The notes under the pieces were generated by a model. The model made no database searches. It was not told the origin of the DNA and worked only from the letters and a program-made list of their open reading frames with translations. This document shows positions 1 to 12,094 of a stretch of DNA of 64,000 bases, one piece after another. The DNA comes from Solicoccozyma terricola (Eukaryota; Basidiomycota; Tremellomycetes; Filobasidiales; Piskurozymaceae), in NCBI GenBank assembly GCA_001600875.1, contig BCLD01000003.1, positions 443,785 to 507,784 on the forward strand, in the 5' to 3' direction. The translations under genes were made by a program, and so were the position numbers. Position 1 is the first letter of the stretch, and every line of letters begins with the position of its first letter.

Positions 1-536
1 TTTGGGGCCCAGATCGTGTGACCTTGCTGGTGGTCGATTTCTTTCGAGTGAAATCGTACGGACGGTGTGTGCGGATGGCAGCGCGGTGACGAGGATGCTG
101 GAGAGTGAGTATTGATGATGTTGATTATAGAGAGCGAGTGTGCTCCTCCTTTTCCCACTTTTATGAATCTTGGTTTTCGACCGGGACCGAGGTGGGGTGG
201 TGACCCGCCGGCCGCCGGACGATCAATCCAGTGGCGGTGGCGGTGGCGGTGGCGGTGGCGAAACAGGGTGGCGAATGCGGACATCCAGAGTCAATCTCCG
301 TAGCAATGCGGACATCCGACACCTGATCTCCGTGATGTCCGCTCCGCGCTCAACTACACTTGGGACAATGACGTGTAAAATGAAGGGCGCGGCCAGGTCT
401 CAGTCTCTAGTCTCAGTCTCAGTCGTGCAGAGAAGAGGGTGGATGACCAAAGTCATAACAGCGTCCGAGTCCCATTCACATATCATGTATCGAACTGGGG
501 AAAAGACAATGCTAATTCGCCACCCCGCCACCCCCC
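1..536. other. Left-edge intergenic stretch
   Basis: No convincing gene is seen. The stretch holds a (GGTGGC)n-like tract near 231-260 and a short GTCTCA repeat near 398-425. A reading frame open from base 2 to a TGA at 113-115 could be the tail of a plus-strand gene outside the window, but 37 codons without a recognisable motif do not prove it. The minus-strand oxygenase stop codon sits at 537, so the right part is its 3' flank. Confidence 0.5.
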
Positions 537-2558
537 TTATTTCCCAGTGTTGTATGTCTCTGCCAATCTACCTCGCACGTACTCGCCAGCACCCACCACC
601 TCGTACCGCGCAGGTCGCTCAGCAGACACGCATGTAGGGATTGGAATGAGAGGGACAAGGTGGTCACAGCCCCAGAACGTCGGGATAGAGTAGCGAGGTG
701 TGAATGCGGGAGGCGGTAGAGCACGGTGTAGCGTCGACCGGAAGATGTCGTCTGTGTGCGCCAGAAGGGAGACGTTGAGACGTTATTCGGGCGGCAAATA
801 AATGTGGTTTGATCCAAGGGAGGGAGAAAGAATATTTCACCCCCCTCCCCCCCCCCCCCCCCCCCCCCCCCCGACACGCTCTACTCACTGGTCCACCGGG
901 CTAATTGATCTCCGATGTTGATGACAAAAGTTCCCTCAATGTATGGTGCCTTGATCCCTGCGTGCGTGCGTGCGTACATGCCATGCCATCTATTAGATCA
1001 ACCTGTGGACCAGGGGAGCGCGGGGCACGCATGGCACAACGTCTGCCATCTAAGACAATCGGTACGGGTACTCACAATCCCCAGAAAGATTCTTCACCTC
1101 CAACCCACCGACGTTATCTTGTCGCAGGACAGTAAACACTTCGTAATCAGTGTGTTCCTGTGGATGATATAACAACATCTTATCAGCCTCGCCGTTCCTT
1201 TGGAGGGAAGAGAGACGGTCGAGAGGAAGAAAGACGGACAGCCACTCACTCCAATACCCGGCTTGTCATCATCTGCTGGTCTTCCTTCCAACGGAGGATA
1301 GTAGAGGAGCCTCTGAATTGCAGCTGGGAACATCGTCTGGTCACAGCAACATACACGCACCTCCGTCAGCGAGCGAGCGAGCGAGCGAGCGAACGGCTGG
1401 AAGGAAGGAAGGAAGGAAAAGCCGAGCCGAGCCGACCGCCAAGCAGGTTCAAATCACATACCTTGTCGTCAAAGAACCGTTCGGGCATTTCAAGAGCTAG
1501 AGCTAAAAGTGGAAAGATTCGATGACCCAAGGATAGGATTTCACGGCTGGGGCAAGCAGGCAAGCAGGCAAGCAGGCAAGGGTCGGCATAGTCCTTGTTT
1601 GATTTAGTCACCAAACCACCCTGACTCCACTCACTAGTACGCTAGAACGGTCTCTTTCTACCCTCGATACCAAGATCACACCATCAGTTAACAACATCCT
1701 AACACGCGCTCAGCCCGCAGATCAATCCTCACAAACTCTCCAGCACCACTCCAACTCTCCTCACTCGGCCAAAGGTTCTCTCCGACCTTTTCAATCTCCC
1801 CTCCTTCCTCTTTGGCCTTCTTCGCTGCCTCTTGGAACGTGGGAAGCGTCTCGGCGATGAGTGGGTCAAGTCCAAGATTCAACGCCTCGTGGAGGTCTCC
1901 AGAGTTTTTCCTGGGAAGAACAGGAGGAGGAGGAAGGGGAGGAGGAGGGGGGGGGAGGGGAGCGTTCAGTATGCAAAGACGGAGTGTTCGAGCTAAACAC
2001 GCGCTGACATACGGATTGCTGTTCTCTGTCAAGACCTTCATGTGACCTCGGAAGTTATCCGATTTGGAGATATCAATCTGAAATGAAGTACGGTATGTGT
2101 CTGTGAGTATGCCTTGAATGTCGGCAAAAGATGGAATCGGAAATGACATTACCTCCTGCTTTTGATCCTCTGACAGTGCAAAGAAGGACTTGGATTGCTC
2201 AAACGTCCTTGCAACAATGTCCTCGTTGACCCCGTGGTTCTTGACTGCGTAGCACGAAAAAATGGTTCGCAGTCGGCGTGCTCGCCATCAACTCGTCTCT
2301 ATAAGGTTTCCCACATACGTACTGTAGAAGAACCCAGCGGTCAACGCCGCGTGTTGTATCTGCATTGCCAGCGCATGACGAGCCTCGTAGTTGGAGGAAG
2401 TAGCATCTGAAAGATCACTGTGTGTTGCAGGGTCGGGATCGGGAGCGTCAGACTGCGAGGAAGGCGTCGTGGCGGACAACACGGCGGACTTGCATAATCG
2501 GCAACGAGGAGAAATCCTCTGTGGAGAGTAGATTGGCCTTTTCGATGAGGGAGGGCAT
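537..2558 (-). CDS. 2-oxoglutarate/Fe(II)-dependent oxygenase, isopenicillin N synthase family
   Basis: A cytosolic-type non-heme iron oxygenase that would couple 2-oxoglutarate decarboxylation to oxidation of an unknown small substrate. Spliced minus-strand exons give the family signatures in order: an N-terminal helix followed by AALTAGFFY and VKNHGVNED (about 2160-2340), DNFRGHMKVLTENSNP and GDLHEALNLG (1860-2060), LSLGHRIFPLLALALEMP (1490-1540), AIQRLLYYPP (about 1320), the iron-binding HTDYEVFTVLRQDNVGGLEV (1100-1160), INIGDQLARWT (about 890-920), the distal iron histidine and 2OG arginine in STLHRALPPP and RYSIPTFWGCDH (about 650-760), and a tail ending TYNTGK. Start chosen at the ATG at 2558. 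Around 2450-2500 the frame changes; a 37-nt GT-AG intron (2453-2489) restores it, which is short for this genome. No signal peptide. The substrate cannot be told from sequence. Confidence 0.88.
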
Positions 2559-3086
2559 GGTGGTGGTGGTGGTGGTGGTGGTGGTGGTGTTGGGGAAAAG
2601 TGGTAAGATGGAAAAAAGGACGAGAGATGAAGACCGCCGAGAGATAAGCAGGAACGGGGCGGGGCTCCACTCGGAATTACCCATTCATGAATCCACCATC
2701 CACCACAACTTTGGCCCTGCCAGTGCCAATGTCAGGCATGCTGTCCAGCGCCTTGGCCGGTCTGTCTGCTGAGCGGGACGCGGGGGTTGCGATCCGAAGG
2801 TGAGAGAAAGAAAAGAAAAAAAAAGGACACCATCTGGCATGGAGAGCGGGCTGCAGCACGAGTGCCCCCATGGAGTTTACGCCTTTAGCTTTACGCCTTT
2901 AGCTTTACTCGAGGTAGCTACAACAAGTGTTTCAAAGTTAAAGCAGTGCAAGCAAAGCCGGCAAGGGTCAAGTAGGTCAACATCCAAACCGGTCAAGAGC
3001 TGCTTCGCCCTAGACAGCAAATTTCGCTGTTATCGGGACAGAACGTCATTCATCATCTTTACTCATCATACATGGAGGCCATACGG
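2559..3086. other. Intergenic region upstream of the oxygenase
   Basis: This is the 5' flank of the minus-strand oxygenase and the 3' flank of the minus-strand GH18 gene. It begins with a (TGG)n tract at 2558-2588 directly before the oxygenase ATG, so the leader is ACC-rich in the sense direction. A duplicated GCCTTTAGCTTTA unit lies at about 2881-2904. No other gene is supported. Confidence 0.5.
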
Positions 3087-4774
3087 TCAAGCACTGCCAC
3101 TGCCAGTCATGCCATCAATATACGCCTTCCATCGAGGCTGGTCGGTCGTGTCCTGTCCCATCGCAGTCCTGTCAGCTATGAGACCCCCTCACTCGCTACA
3201 ACAACCTCACCTGTCCATATGCATATGCAAACCCGCCTTTGTAACCCTTTGCCATCAACATTGTGCAACTCGCCTTCATAGCCTTGGCTCCCTGCCAGGA
3301 ATAAATGAATCCATTCACGCATTTCGCGTTGGCCATCGCAACGTCGTCGTAGGTGGAAATGTCGTCTTTGAACGCAGCTGAGAAATCGGTGTACCATTGC
3401 GGGATATCGTTAGGGTCAGTGTTGCCCGATTCCAAGTACCTGATCTGCGCTGAAGCGCCCAGGACTGCACTTCCATTTCCTTTATATTCCATTTCGGCGA
3501 GCTCGGAACCAACAAGGGAGGCAGGGCTCCCGGTCGGACATGAAGATGCTGGAAAAGCAAGATTCACTGGGGTTCAATACGTCAGACCGGAATATTAGGC
3601 ATCCATCTCTCACTTGTCTTGAACGCCTTCCCAAACATGGGAAAGCCGACGGTGATTTTATCTCTAGGCACGCCGCTGGCGATGTAGGCCTCCGCGGCAG
3701 TTTCCGCTCCAGCTTCGGAAGCGTGGTGACTGAATGTGGAATCTCTGCGATTGCACTGTAGACAAGAATTATCAGCTTTGGATAGCATGCAGTGGCAGAT
3801 TCGCACCTACCATGTCATAAGCCATAACATTGACCAAGCTCACGTTCTCCATGATTTTTGCGAAGTTGTACTTGGCGTTTTTCATATCCGTTGGTCTTCC
3901 TGGGACATCGATTGCGACGTATTTTTCTGGGTTCGCAGATTTTATAGCTTCGAGCAAAAGCGGGAAGGTCTCTATCTCATCATTGTTCGGCGGCACAATG
4001 CGATAAAATTCGCCACCATCGACAGGAAACTGCACATCAGTGTATGTGAGCATTTACCTAGGCATACCCACCCGGCTAGACCCCGCTGCTCCCTCACCTC
4101 CCAGTCAATGTCGATGCCGTCAAACACAGGGTAACGTTTCATAAAATCAGCGACGCCCGTAGCAAATCCCTTTCGGAGCTCGTCAGTTTTGCTGTGATTC
4201 TGGAAGCTACGCTCTGTGCCCCTGAAAGGTAGCTCCACCCGAGATCAATAAGGTGTAGCTCGCATCCTGCAATCCCTACAACTCACCAACCACCAAATGC
4301 CGCCCATGCACGTTTGATTGTCGGGTTGGCTTGCTTCAAATTTTCAATCTTTTCATTTGACGGTTGGAATTTTCCATACTCCCAGCCGGTGAAGTCGACT
4401 TTGGGATTGACATTACCGAGAGAGTCGAAGGTACTATTGGAGATGTCAACGAAGCCTACGAATAAGTCAGTTACACCCTGAAGATTGGCGTTGGTCCAAT
4501 CATCCCAAGGGGCAATCCATGCACCAACAACCTTGCCCGGTACAGAGGGAGGTTCCGGTAGGGAGGTATTGGCACTGACACCCATTGCGTTGGCAGTTGA
4601 GGTTGGGGCGGTGGCGGCTGATGTCGCAGAGATGATATCTGTGCTACTGCTACTCGTTACCTGTGCAGCGGCTTGGCAGGTTCGCTGATCGCCTCCGGCG
4701 GCGGGGGCAGCAATCGCCAAAGTAGGTAGGAGCTTGACCGCCAGCGGGAGGACTTGCTTTATCGCGAGATACAT
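3087..4774 (-). CDS. Secreted glycoside hydrolase family 18 (chitinase-like) protein
   Basis: A chitin-active hydrolase or chitin-binding GH18 protein, probably secreted or wall-bound. The N-terminus has a hydrophobic signal peptide (MYLAIKQVLPLAVKLLPTLA, then IAAPAAGG) followed by a Ser/Thr/Ala-rich linker to about residue 75. The TIM-barrel follows: VVGAWIAPWDDW, KRAWAAFGGW, then the GH18 active-site motif DGIDIDWE with the catalytic Glu, then VNVMAYDMV, which holds the conserved Tyr-Asp pair. Late-barrel pieces include ITVGFPMFGKAF and CVNGFIYSWQGAKAM. The last exon is best joined through a 58-nt intron after YAYGQ, giving an end of DTTDQPRWKAYIDGMTGSGSA-type and a stop at 3087. Length (about 450 aa after splicing) suits a simple yeast GH18 without a separate chitin-binding domain. 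Fine intron borders are by eye. Confidence 0.92.
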
Positions 4775-5201
4775 TGCAAAGGGCTAGAAGAGAATGTGAT
4801 GTTGATCGACCGGATTGAGTGAATGAAGGCTCTGCCTGTGAAGTGAAGATAGAAATATGCCCTCAAAATCAAGGTGACGCAGCACAGTGTCGACTTTAAT
4901 AGTGTCGTGAGTCTTGTAGGATAGGTCTTTTGACTTGGCTGGCGAAACCTCCCTCCTTTTTCATACGATCCCTCGTTCCCACAGCCCCTTTGGTCGAAAC
5001 ACAGCGGCACCCCTGGAAAATTTGTGGTAGCAAGACGAGGATGTATGCTCAAACAACGAGAGCCACGCTTAGACGGAGTCATGTGTGTCAAAGCTCGCCG
5101 TAGAGCGGGGAGCTGCCAACTCTTACAAGCCCCAGCTGGCGGAATGGGAAACGCGTTTCATCAGGAAAGACTAGGGCAGGTATTGCTTCTGTCAAGTGCA
5201 T
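4775..5201. other. Promoter/5' flank of the GH18 gene
   Basis: A same-strand intergenic gap between the GH18 start and the upstream UGGT stop codon. No other gene and no tRNA-like fold is seen. Short open frames here lack any family motif. Confidence 0.5.
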
Positions 5202-8200
5202 TCACAGCTCGTCCACGATCCGACCTGCCTCGTCCAAATCCCCTCCGCCTGAAGTGTGCCATTCAATCTCAGGTTGGGGCATACTTGCCAAACCTGCCAT
5301 CTTGTCCACTCCCTGGCCCATTCCTTTGGCAACACTGATTAGTTCCTTGTTCCTCTCGGACACGCGCAGTGCAAAAGAAGCGATTTCTTGGTCATAGCTG
5401 TCCCACTCGGGAATCGCCCGTGCGCGATTGAGCTTTGGTTCTTTCTGTTGCAGCCAAGGCAGATGATTGGCATAAGCTGATAGGTGCGAATCATCGGGAG
5501 CAAGTCCTCTCACCGTCAGAGGATTTTGACAAAGGTCGACTGCGAGCAAAAAAAGCTCAGCCAACGGTCTACCGTGGAGCAAACACATTCACGCACTCGT
5601 CTTGGCCGTCTTCAGACTCTCTTGACTGCACCAGGTTTCACACCACAGCCAGCTTCGGTCGAGGGTGAAAATTGGCAATTGATCTTGCATCGAATTAGGC
5701 AGGTCTTGATCGAGATTGGAAAGTGAATTTGGGTCTTGCGATAGAGCTTGATAATGCGCTCGCAAGCGATCCTAATGTAGGAGGTGATCAGGGTTTCATC
5801 TAGTCGACCATGTGTAGCACTCACCCCGGCAGCCAACTGTCGGAATCGCTTGAGGTCAACCACATACAGGGCGCTGGATTTAGCCATGACAATGTCAATC
5901 TCGTTTCCAGACCAAACGCAGTATATGCTCTAGCTCACCTAATGTGATACGGGCGTCCCCGCAAGGCGTCTTTCCAGTAACCTATAGGACGTGGTTCAGC
6001 AAACTGACGATCTGAATAACCTGCAATCTCACCTTGCTTCCAGAATCTAAAACCCTCCATTTCCTGTTTGTCGTCTCCCATTGGAGCATATCCATAGACT
6101 CGGCCATGTAGATCCACATCCACCAGCTCCTTCATATCTGTACGGACAATCTGGTCTGCAGACAGGATGGCGAATGTAATCAACGCCAAACTCTACCGAT
6201 TCAACCACATCGATCGCGATAACTGGCTCACCGGCATCTACAAAGATCACCTTGTCGAGATCCATTGGGAAGAGAACGTCAAGGAATAGGATTTTGTAGC
6301 TACCAGACAGTGTCGTTGAATCAGCTGACGTCACACGACCTGTTGTTTCCGTATTCACCCCCAAATAGTCCTCTGCTTCTCCTGCTGAGCTCGCAGCCAA
6401 GAAGGCCACTTATATGTGACAAGCTGATATCTATGGAGACACTCGTGCTCAGTAGACCCCCATATAACACATCGCTGACGGGACTGACTGGAATCCATAC
6501 TCCTCAGCTAGCAACGGAATGAACTCCTGCGTAACATCGTCACAGGTCGTTAGCGCTCATCAGCGAATTCTGACGCTATTTCAACCCACCAAGAAGCTTG
6601 GCGAAAGAAAATTCTCCTGCAAGGACAGTGAGGGCTTAGTTATGCCCAGTCAACTCATTTCTGAAATCTTACAATGAACCAAAACTTGACAGTGCTATTA
6701 GTATGTCGCATAACACTCAGAATCATGATGGAGGCGAAACGCTGGAAGAAAACTCCGAATCAGCTTTGGCAGCTTGTCATTCCTTTACCAGACCTTGTCC
6801 GACTCACCTCATAGAGAAGTCCAGACGCCACAGTGAAGATGTTGATATCGGCCATCTCAGGCGGTGGAACCTGCATCGTCTGCGCCTCGATCGGCGCCAT
6901 CCCAATCCATTGTGAGAGGGTCGATTTCACTTGCGACAGCCAATGCTGGGCAGGTGCCTTCGGTTCCCAGGTGAGCACGTCCGCTACCCCCATCCCTTTG
7001 CGTCGCCTGAACACCGGTATAACGGTCAGACCTTGGAAGGAGGTGACTGAAACTTGATTGTTGGGACCTAAATTCTGACCGGTCCTCGCGTCACGCATCG
7101 ACTGGAGTTCGTAAATATCGGTACCCGGTCCTGGCCTGATGCCGAGTTGAAGGGTCCCAGGATTAGCCTTGAATTGGAAATACCCGAGATTGGCCATGAC
7201 AGAGGTATCAGCGAGCACGGTTCCGTTGCCCGATGTCAGCTGAAGTTGGAGTCCTCGGGGAGCCTCTCCACCGTCCTCCTGGGCATGGCCATCCACGATC
7301 AGCTGATCGAGCTCAAATACGAGGTCTACCACGGACTCGTAGACGCCAATAGCATCAAAGCGCAGGTTGTCCAGGTCGTGAATCGACCTTCGGGGAGATA
7401 CCACCCAGGCTGAAGGGACGTCCATACCAAGTGTGAAGATTGGCTCGCCGGGAAGATTTCTGAATGCGGCGCCATGCGGACTAATTCGACTGTAGCGCGT
7501 ATACAATTAGCTGATCGTAGAGCCAGGGAACAACCTCAAATCTGAATCACCCTTCAACATCAAACTCGATGGCCGATCGGGCCGCATATCGATAGAAGCG
7601 TTTGACCGGGACCTGCGTACGTTATAATAGGAGGTTAACACTGGACGTCACTCTGATGCAACGAGACACTCGCTTCGGTCATTTCCATAGGAGGACTGAG
7701 CAGGATTTCGGTATCGACTTGGTCTAACCCGGATATGAGCTGGCAGGAACAGCAGGTCAGATCAACACAGGCGTGCACCGCCAAGGACTCACTTCAAGTA
7801 ACGCAGACCATTTCTGAGCTTTCTCTGTAACGGGATCAATGATTGCAAAGACCCTGACGATATCGCTTTGAGGTCCGGCCACCTTGAAAGAACTTGAGAG
7901 ACGCGGTTTAGCCATTCTCCAAGTAGAGCAGAGAACCGACTCACGATATCTTGTTTGCGAGAAATTCGCTCATGTCCCTCCTGGGCATGGCAAGTTTGCC
8001 ACCTAGAATATCCCCATTCGGTGACGCATACGCACTCGCCACAATCGCAGATGCACTCATGATTAGGTCGGCCGATAACTCTCTGTAATCCTTGTCAATC
8101 AGGATGGGTGTCTCTTGAAGCTGGCGCCAAGACCATTACCTGTCATTCGGCAAAGGGCCTTCAAGAGCTTCGATCAGAGCATGTATAACTGGTTGCGTCC

Positions 8201-11200
8201 TCATCCCCATTTCAAAGGCGGAGAGCACCACAAAATCATCGGAGTGAAAGTTGGGGCCACTGACGGGGCCAACAATCTGTTGGAGGGCAAGCAAAAATGT
8301 TACTACAGATAAACGTCACTTCGCAGTTCAAATGGGACTTACTCGTCCATTTGTTATGATGTAAGACAAGCCTGGCGTCAGAGCTAGCTCCTCGAGTAAG
8401 GGAGCATATCCTTGCCAAAAGAGCTTGGCGGCCGCCACATCTGCGCGATACCAACCGTCCCCTTTGAACAGATCCCTAACGGACGGCAACTGCAAAACAA
8501 CCTGTTCGACAAAGGTTGGATCTTGCTCATCGGGCGAGGACGCTACTTGGTGTTCCAACATATCGACCAGGTTGAGCAGTTCTTGCGAGTTCAGCCTGGT
8601 AAGCGAAGAGGAGACAATTAAGCGATAGAGCACAGTTGAGAGAGTAGGTGGAGACGGATTAGAGTCCATCGGATGATGTATGATGGCAAGACGTTGCGTA
8701 GCGCCATCAACCTGGCAACGCAACCGATCAGCTTTTCTAATACTCCTACTAAGATGACAGAGGAAATTCACATGTAGAGATTGAAGAGCTTCCTTGAGAA
8801 TCTGTTTTCCTTCTTTCGAATCAAAGTCTGCAACAACGAGTGTGGTCAGTGGAGTTAATGTGGCATCCCCTGAAGGAAGTGGGCGTCAGTCATACGCGAG
8901 GGTGGAGCATTAGCGAGACGCGCGGAGCTCACTGGGGTAAATGTATTGCCGTCCGTGTGGTGAGTGGTGTAGGCTTTGGAGTTGTTCTATATCAAGTAGC
9001 CTGAGAGGGTACTTGCTTTCGGAGGGGATGATGTACAAGTTGCGCCGCTTGAAAGTCCCTGGTAAGTCGTAGAAGTAGTTGGCAATGCGCTTATTTTTCT
9101 TCGCTGCAGGAGCTATGGCCTGAAAGGAATCCTCGTTTTTATAAAAAAGGTGTCACCTAGAACGCTGAGCAGTACGAAACATACCGGCGAGACAAGGTGA
9201 GCAAGCTGCGCCATGTAGTCTTGCATAATCTGTTGCGTCCACGTCTGTCTCATCGATTTGGACGTCAGTCGGTCTGTAGTCAATCATGTTGCCCTCGGAA
9301 TCAACTTGCCTCTCCGAATTCGCTGTGCCTTCCATTGAAGAAGACGTGGCCGAGCGCGGCAGCATTGCGGCCAGCGCCGAGCCTTTCGATCCATTTTCTA
9401 GCTTTAGAAAGGTAGTCGTCATTTGAGGTTGGAAGGCGGCCGCTAACGATATCCGCAAAGGACGCAGCATCCTGAAATTCAGCCGCGTGGTGATTGTACA
9501 CTCCTTCCACTAGTCGCAGATCGACCGCTGCTGTCGGTGGTCCAGATTGCGAGATCTGTGCCGCGCGTGGTACATCAACAACTATATCCTTACACGCACG
9601 GCGTCCGTCGACTTACATCTCTCAGCATGTCCATCGTTGGTCTGCGTCCATTCGCTTTGAGCGAGTGTACAACAAATCTGGCCATTTTTGTACCTGTCAG
9701 ACCAGGTTGTCTGTTATCAGGTTGTCTGCATTATTTTGAGTTCGAGACAGCAGAACGTACTGTCATCCTCTTCGGCACCCAGCATCGGTACCACACCGAA
9801 TCTGAAAGGAACTCCTCGTTGGATAAGGGTGCCAATGGTGTGTGCCAGGACATGTAGAGATGTTCTCTGTGCCAAGTCGAGAACCAGTACGACGTTCCAA
9901 ATGTTCTGTTTGATCGTCTGAAAGGACCCTGGGCGGGTGGGTCGAAATAGCTGGAGGGGCAAAGGTTGATAACAGGTGTAGAAGTTGAGACGACAATGCT
10001 TACCGGTGCGATAGAGGACGACCACTCAGAGTATCTGTACGGACCCTGTCAGCGACGGGCTGCACCTTCTCTGCAAGGAAATTACTCACCTCTGGTCCTT
10101 CTCGATGTTGTTCCACCACAATATCACCCCGCCCCCTTCCGGTCGATCACTCGCGTCCACCAATCCAACAGTCGGATCGATGTTCGTTTGAGCAGCGCCG
10201 ATGCGCTGATCCGTCAGTAAGGTTTGTGCTTGCTGAGGTGTCATCCCGAGCGATACAAGGGAGAGCAATCGGAGGCGTTCTTCACGGACTATATCCAGGA
10301 GACTGAATGAATCACAGATTGATCAACTTGTTGGCTGTGAATGAAGATGGGCATCTGCAGATGACTCACCCAAACGCATCCACCTCACTATCTTTAATAG
10401 CCCTTCCGTTGATCCACATTCCACAGAACCCGGAACCCATCCTCACAGCCTGCTGATTTTCTGCGATACCGTGGGCCAAGAGCTCGTCCTTGGCAGTTAG
10501 AGTGACCTTTCGTGCTATTGCTGCCGAGTAGAGTGGGAAATCTTGTGACAAGGATTTGAGAGCTCTTAGAGGGTCGTCAGATGATAGAATGAATGAGGTG
10601 GTCCGCAACCCAAGATCTGTAGCGATTGGGTCGAGGTCAGTACTAAGGATGATATGTGAAAACGAGAATAACGTAATGACATACCCGCAATCTCAGTTGG
10701 ACGTAAGGGTCGCTCCAATTCCTTCCAAGGGTCAGTTCCCAGAGCGCCAAGGAGCTCCACCTGATCTCGCGTCGTCGTCTCGATCTCCATCGCCTCGCTA
10801 TCCACCAAAGCGGTTGATTGATCTCCGGTGACTCTATCATCGACCGCCAGATAATCGGTTCGTTTGAGCACCATTTCTACGCCGTACCCTCCGAGACTTG
10901 ACTTCCAGCCTCTTCCTGTGCTACTCTTATATCTCACGACGAAGCGGAACTGCGGGATTCGTTTGGAATGTGATTCCAAGAACGCCAGAAGGTTTGCTTG
11001 CGCGGCGGTGAAGGAGGATATGTAGAGGATTGCCGTGTGGGCAGAGTGGTTGGAAGAGAGACGTCGAGACGGGAGGATGTGATCGAATGGGAGGATTGAT
11101 GGCGGGGTCGAGGTTGTTGTAAATACGCTGGGATGGAGTGCCGTGTCAGTGGAACCAAGTGATCCTATCCTATATGGGGGTCACCGTCATTGAGAAACTC

Positions 11201-11810
11201 ACGAGCTATTGCCATGTCCATCAATGGTCTCTTCCATCTCCTTTTTCAAAATGTCAGTATCACAGTATCCCTTTTCCCTCCACCAAACCCAATTCTGACA
11301 GTCCATGTGTATCACTTGGTCGGTATAGAAACTCGCGTAAGCCTCCAGTTTTGGTTGAGCGACATGAAGCGCGAGACTCGCTTGAAAGGAGGAAAAGTCG
11401 AAGTGGGGATGTGCAAGAAGTATCGAGGAGGAGTTCAGTAGGTCGTAAAAGACGGAGAGCTGGAAGCGATCAGACTGGGGACGAGAGTCGGGGTGGTGAT
11501 CGAGGGCGGCTATGGATTCGGGAGACGATAGGAGAGTGAGGAGGGGGTGATAGATGGAGGGATCTTCGATGGCGGCAGTTTCCCTGTGCATACATAATGA
11601 GAGATCAATTCCATGCCGCCATGCCGTTCCCAGCTGTGGACCCGAATGCCAACGGCGGGAAAGTGAACCAGGTACTCACAAAGCCTCGAGCAGGATGGAA
11701 GGTGCCTCCCAACTTGACTGGAGCCATATATCGACGTCGGGAGTTGCAGCGGCTGCTGTGGCCGGATGAACAGCGAGCACCGCCAGAGCACACCACCCTG
11801 TCAACCACAT
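5202..11810 (-). CDS. UGG1: UDP-glucose:glycoprotein glucosyltransferase (UGGT)
   Basis: The folding sensor of the endoplasmic reticulum: it re-glucosylates N-glycans of misfolded glycoproteins using UDP-glucose, so they rebind calnexin. The protein starts with a signal peptide ([19 protein letters not shown]) and the UGGT N-terminal motif [19 protein letters not shown] long thioredoxin-like/beta-sandwich region split by many introns follows, then the C-terminal GT24 domain. That domain shows [20 protein letters not shown], then [17 protein letters not shown] after an intron (forming the DxD-type metal site DAD), [54 protein letters not shown] and [10 protein letters not shown]. The last four residues are VDEL, an HDEL/KDEL-like ER retrieval signal, which supports a complete C-terminus. 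Its ATG at 11810 faces the mannosidase ATG at 12095 across a shared promoter. Confidence 0.96.
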
Positions 11811-12094
11811 CCTTTGCTCTGTGTGTGTGTACTTGGTGTACTACTGAACGAGGGAGGGTGTTGACTGATATGGGGGGAAGAGGGGGGGGGGGTTGAACCA
11901 AGTTTCGCTCACGTGGCGTGATGACGTGGCATGATGACGTGGCAGTTTTCATCGGAGAGATCTGAAACACCGACAGACCACCATCGCTGGGACATGGGAC
12001 AACGAACGGCTGTACCATCCACCTCCGTAGCGACGACCAAGTGCTGTTCCATCTCCCACCACCGACTTCTTACTCTTGCTCTCCACCGATCATC
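11811..12094. promoter_or_regulatory. Bidirectional promoter of UGGT and ER mannosidase with a 13-bp triple ACGTGGC repeat
   Basis: The 284 bp between two divergent ATGs must serve both genes. ACGTGGC cores begin at 11911, 11924 and 11937, exactly 13 bp apart; the second and third are TGACGTGGCA, with TGATG filling the spacers. TGACGTGG is the consensus of the metazoan UPR element bound by ATF6/XBP1, and ACGTG cores are used by yeast Hac1 (UPRE-2). Assignment to a fungal Hac1/Hxl1-type bZIP factor is inference. A G-run lies at 11882-11892. Confidence 0.65.

Noticed and set aside
2..115. Possible 3' end of a plus-strand gene cut by the left edge
   Set aside because: 37 open codons with no motif and no splice or conservation evidence; too little to call.
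1366..1400. GCGA tetranucleotide array as a member of the TGCTCGCT repeat family
   Set aside because: It is a plain (GCGA)n microsatellite without the longer unit seen at 35.3 and 46.9 kb.
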